The position numbers were made by a program, and so were the translations under genes. This document shows positions 5,229 through 5,578 of a DNA stretch of 5,578 nt, piece by piece; the stretch's first letter is position 1, and the number at the start of each line of letters is the position of its first letter. Location of the stretch: the NCBI GenBank assembly GCA_002404055.1, contig DHIZ01000030.1, positions 1 through 5,578 of the forward strand. The letters run 5' to 3'. The stretch comes from Chloroflexi bacterium UBA4733. GTDB taxonomy: Bacteria > Chloroflexota > UBA4733. The notes below the pieces were generated by a model. It was not told the DNA's origin and did not search any database. It worked only from the letters and a program-made list of their open reading frames with translations.

Positions 5229-5517
5229 ATGAGCAATCTGCCGAGCGGCACCGTAACCTTCCTATTCACCGACCTCGAAGGCAGCACGCGCCGCTGGGAG
5301 CACCATCCCCTCACCATGCGGCCCGCCCCCGCTCGCCACGATGCGCTGCGCCGCTTTTGCAACCGGACTCGACGCTCTCGCTGCCGCACTCCAGCCTCTT
5401 GGCCTGGCGCCGGCGTTACGGTGGACCCAGGTCGGGGTCGGCAGCCTCCTCTTGCTGCTGGGCGAGCCAGTCGGCGGCGTCCACATCTTCGCGGCGGCGG
5501 CGTGTAGAATGCAGTGA
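5229..5517 (+). pseudogene. Class III adenylate/guanylate cyclase remnant, internally deleted and frameshifted
   Basis: From ATG 5229 (AGAGG 6 nt upstream, a fair ribosome site) the protein begins MSNLPSGTVTFLFTDLEGST, the exact style of class III cyclase openings, with the first metal-binding aspartate at D15. WEHH and ARHDALRR (to about residue 42, base 5354) also fit. The frame then turns into Arg-rich nonsense ending at 5507. In the next frame, CAAFATGLDALAAALQ (about 5347-5394) matches the part of the domain that normally follows the GDAF/GDGF segment holding the second metal aspartate. So about 20 codons, including that residue, seem lost and the frame changed. The rest, up to a TGA at 5515-5517, is unrecognised. 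A working cyclase is impossible here. Full-length relatives continue for several hundred residues, often with an ATPase domain. The family match is from recall. Confidence 0.7.
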
Positions 5518-5541
5518 TATCGGATACGCCATCTGATACAC
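5514..5541. promoter_or_regulatory. Imperfect dyad near the right edge, possible operator
   Basis: TATCGGAT (5518-5525) and ATCTGATA (5531-5538) are complementary at 7 of 8 positions around a 5-nt spacer. GTG and CAC outside extend the symmetry with a one-base bulge. TACACT (5537-5542) resembles a -10, but no good -35 is visible. Any gene served would start beyond the window. Support is weak. Confidence 0.25.
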
Positions 5542-5578
5542 TACTAGCGCTTGGAAACATTGCGCCGGGCAGGCGCGG

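Noticed and set aside
4853..5536. 227-codon plus-strand open frame crossing the intergenic region and the cyclase remnant
   Set aside because: It overlaps the better-supported cyclase start in another frame, contains translated repeat sequence (GRMQYAPT type), is rich in Arg/Ser/Pro with no recognisable domain, and has no good ribosome site.

Overview
The window looks like chromosomal DNA of a high-GC bacterium, most likely a member of the Chloroflexota (Chloroflexia). The pointers are the opening of a class III nucleotidyl cyclase of the type abundant in that phylum (MSNLPSGTVTFLFTD), Fic and TetR/ABC proteins that fit the same source, and GCGACTGCGG and GGGCGTAT...ATACGCCC palindromic repeats of the kind I associate with these genomes. 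The assignment rests on recall, not on a search.

Layout. Bases 73-3428 hold an intact minus-strand operon: a TetR-family regulator, an ABC ATPase 28 nt downstream, and a 12-TM, internally duplicated ABC-2 permease whose start overlaps the ATPase stop by 23 bp. The permease resembles the TnrB3-type 'exporter of polyketide antibiotics' group. A clear sigma-70-type promoter (TTGACA, 17 nt, TACACT, minus strand) sits upstream of tetR. TGACCA-type repeats cover its start site, which suggests autoregulated control of an efflux pump.

Immediately upstream of that promoter lies a roughly 250-bp nested inverted-repeat element (about 3507-3759). It looks like a MITE or repetitive palindrome and is flanked by an 8-bp direct repeat (GCTGCCCA). 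A second, partial copy of its core motif lies at the extreme left edge of the window, so related repeats bracket the whole tetR-ABC operon. Next to the element is a separate 55-bp palindrome (3778-3832) that presents a mirrored Shine-Dalgarno plus GTG on both strands.

The right half (3830-5578) is decaying. A plus-strand fic gene keeps its inhibitory motif and a perfect Fic catalytic motif. However, it lacks a normal 5' end, has a TGG-to-TGA-type stop, and has apparently lost its C-terminal winged-helix segment by an in-frame deletion. About 480 bp with no credible gene follows, holding a cluster of GCGTATG repeats. After it comes a cyclase gene reduced to its first 40 or so codons, joined out of frame to a later piece of the same domain. 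The last bases hold a dyad that may belong to a gene outside the window.

I see no rRNA, tRNA, CRISPR array or transposase gene. The best candidates for something unusual are the two palindromic structures between tetR and fic and the way the fic start is built into one of them; a wholly new system is not evident.
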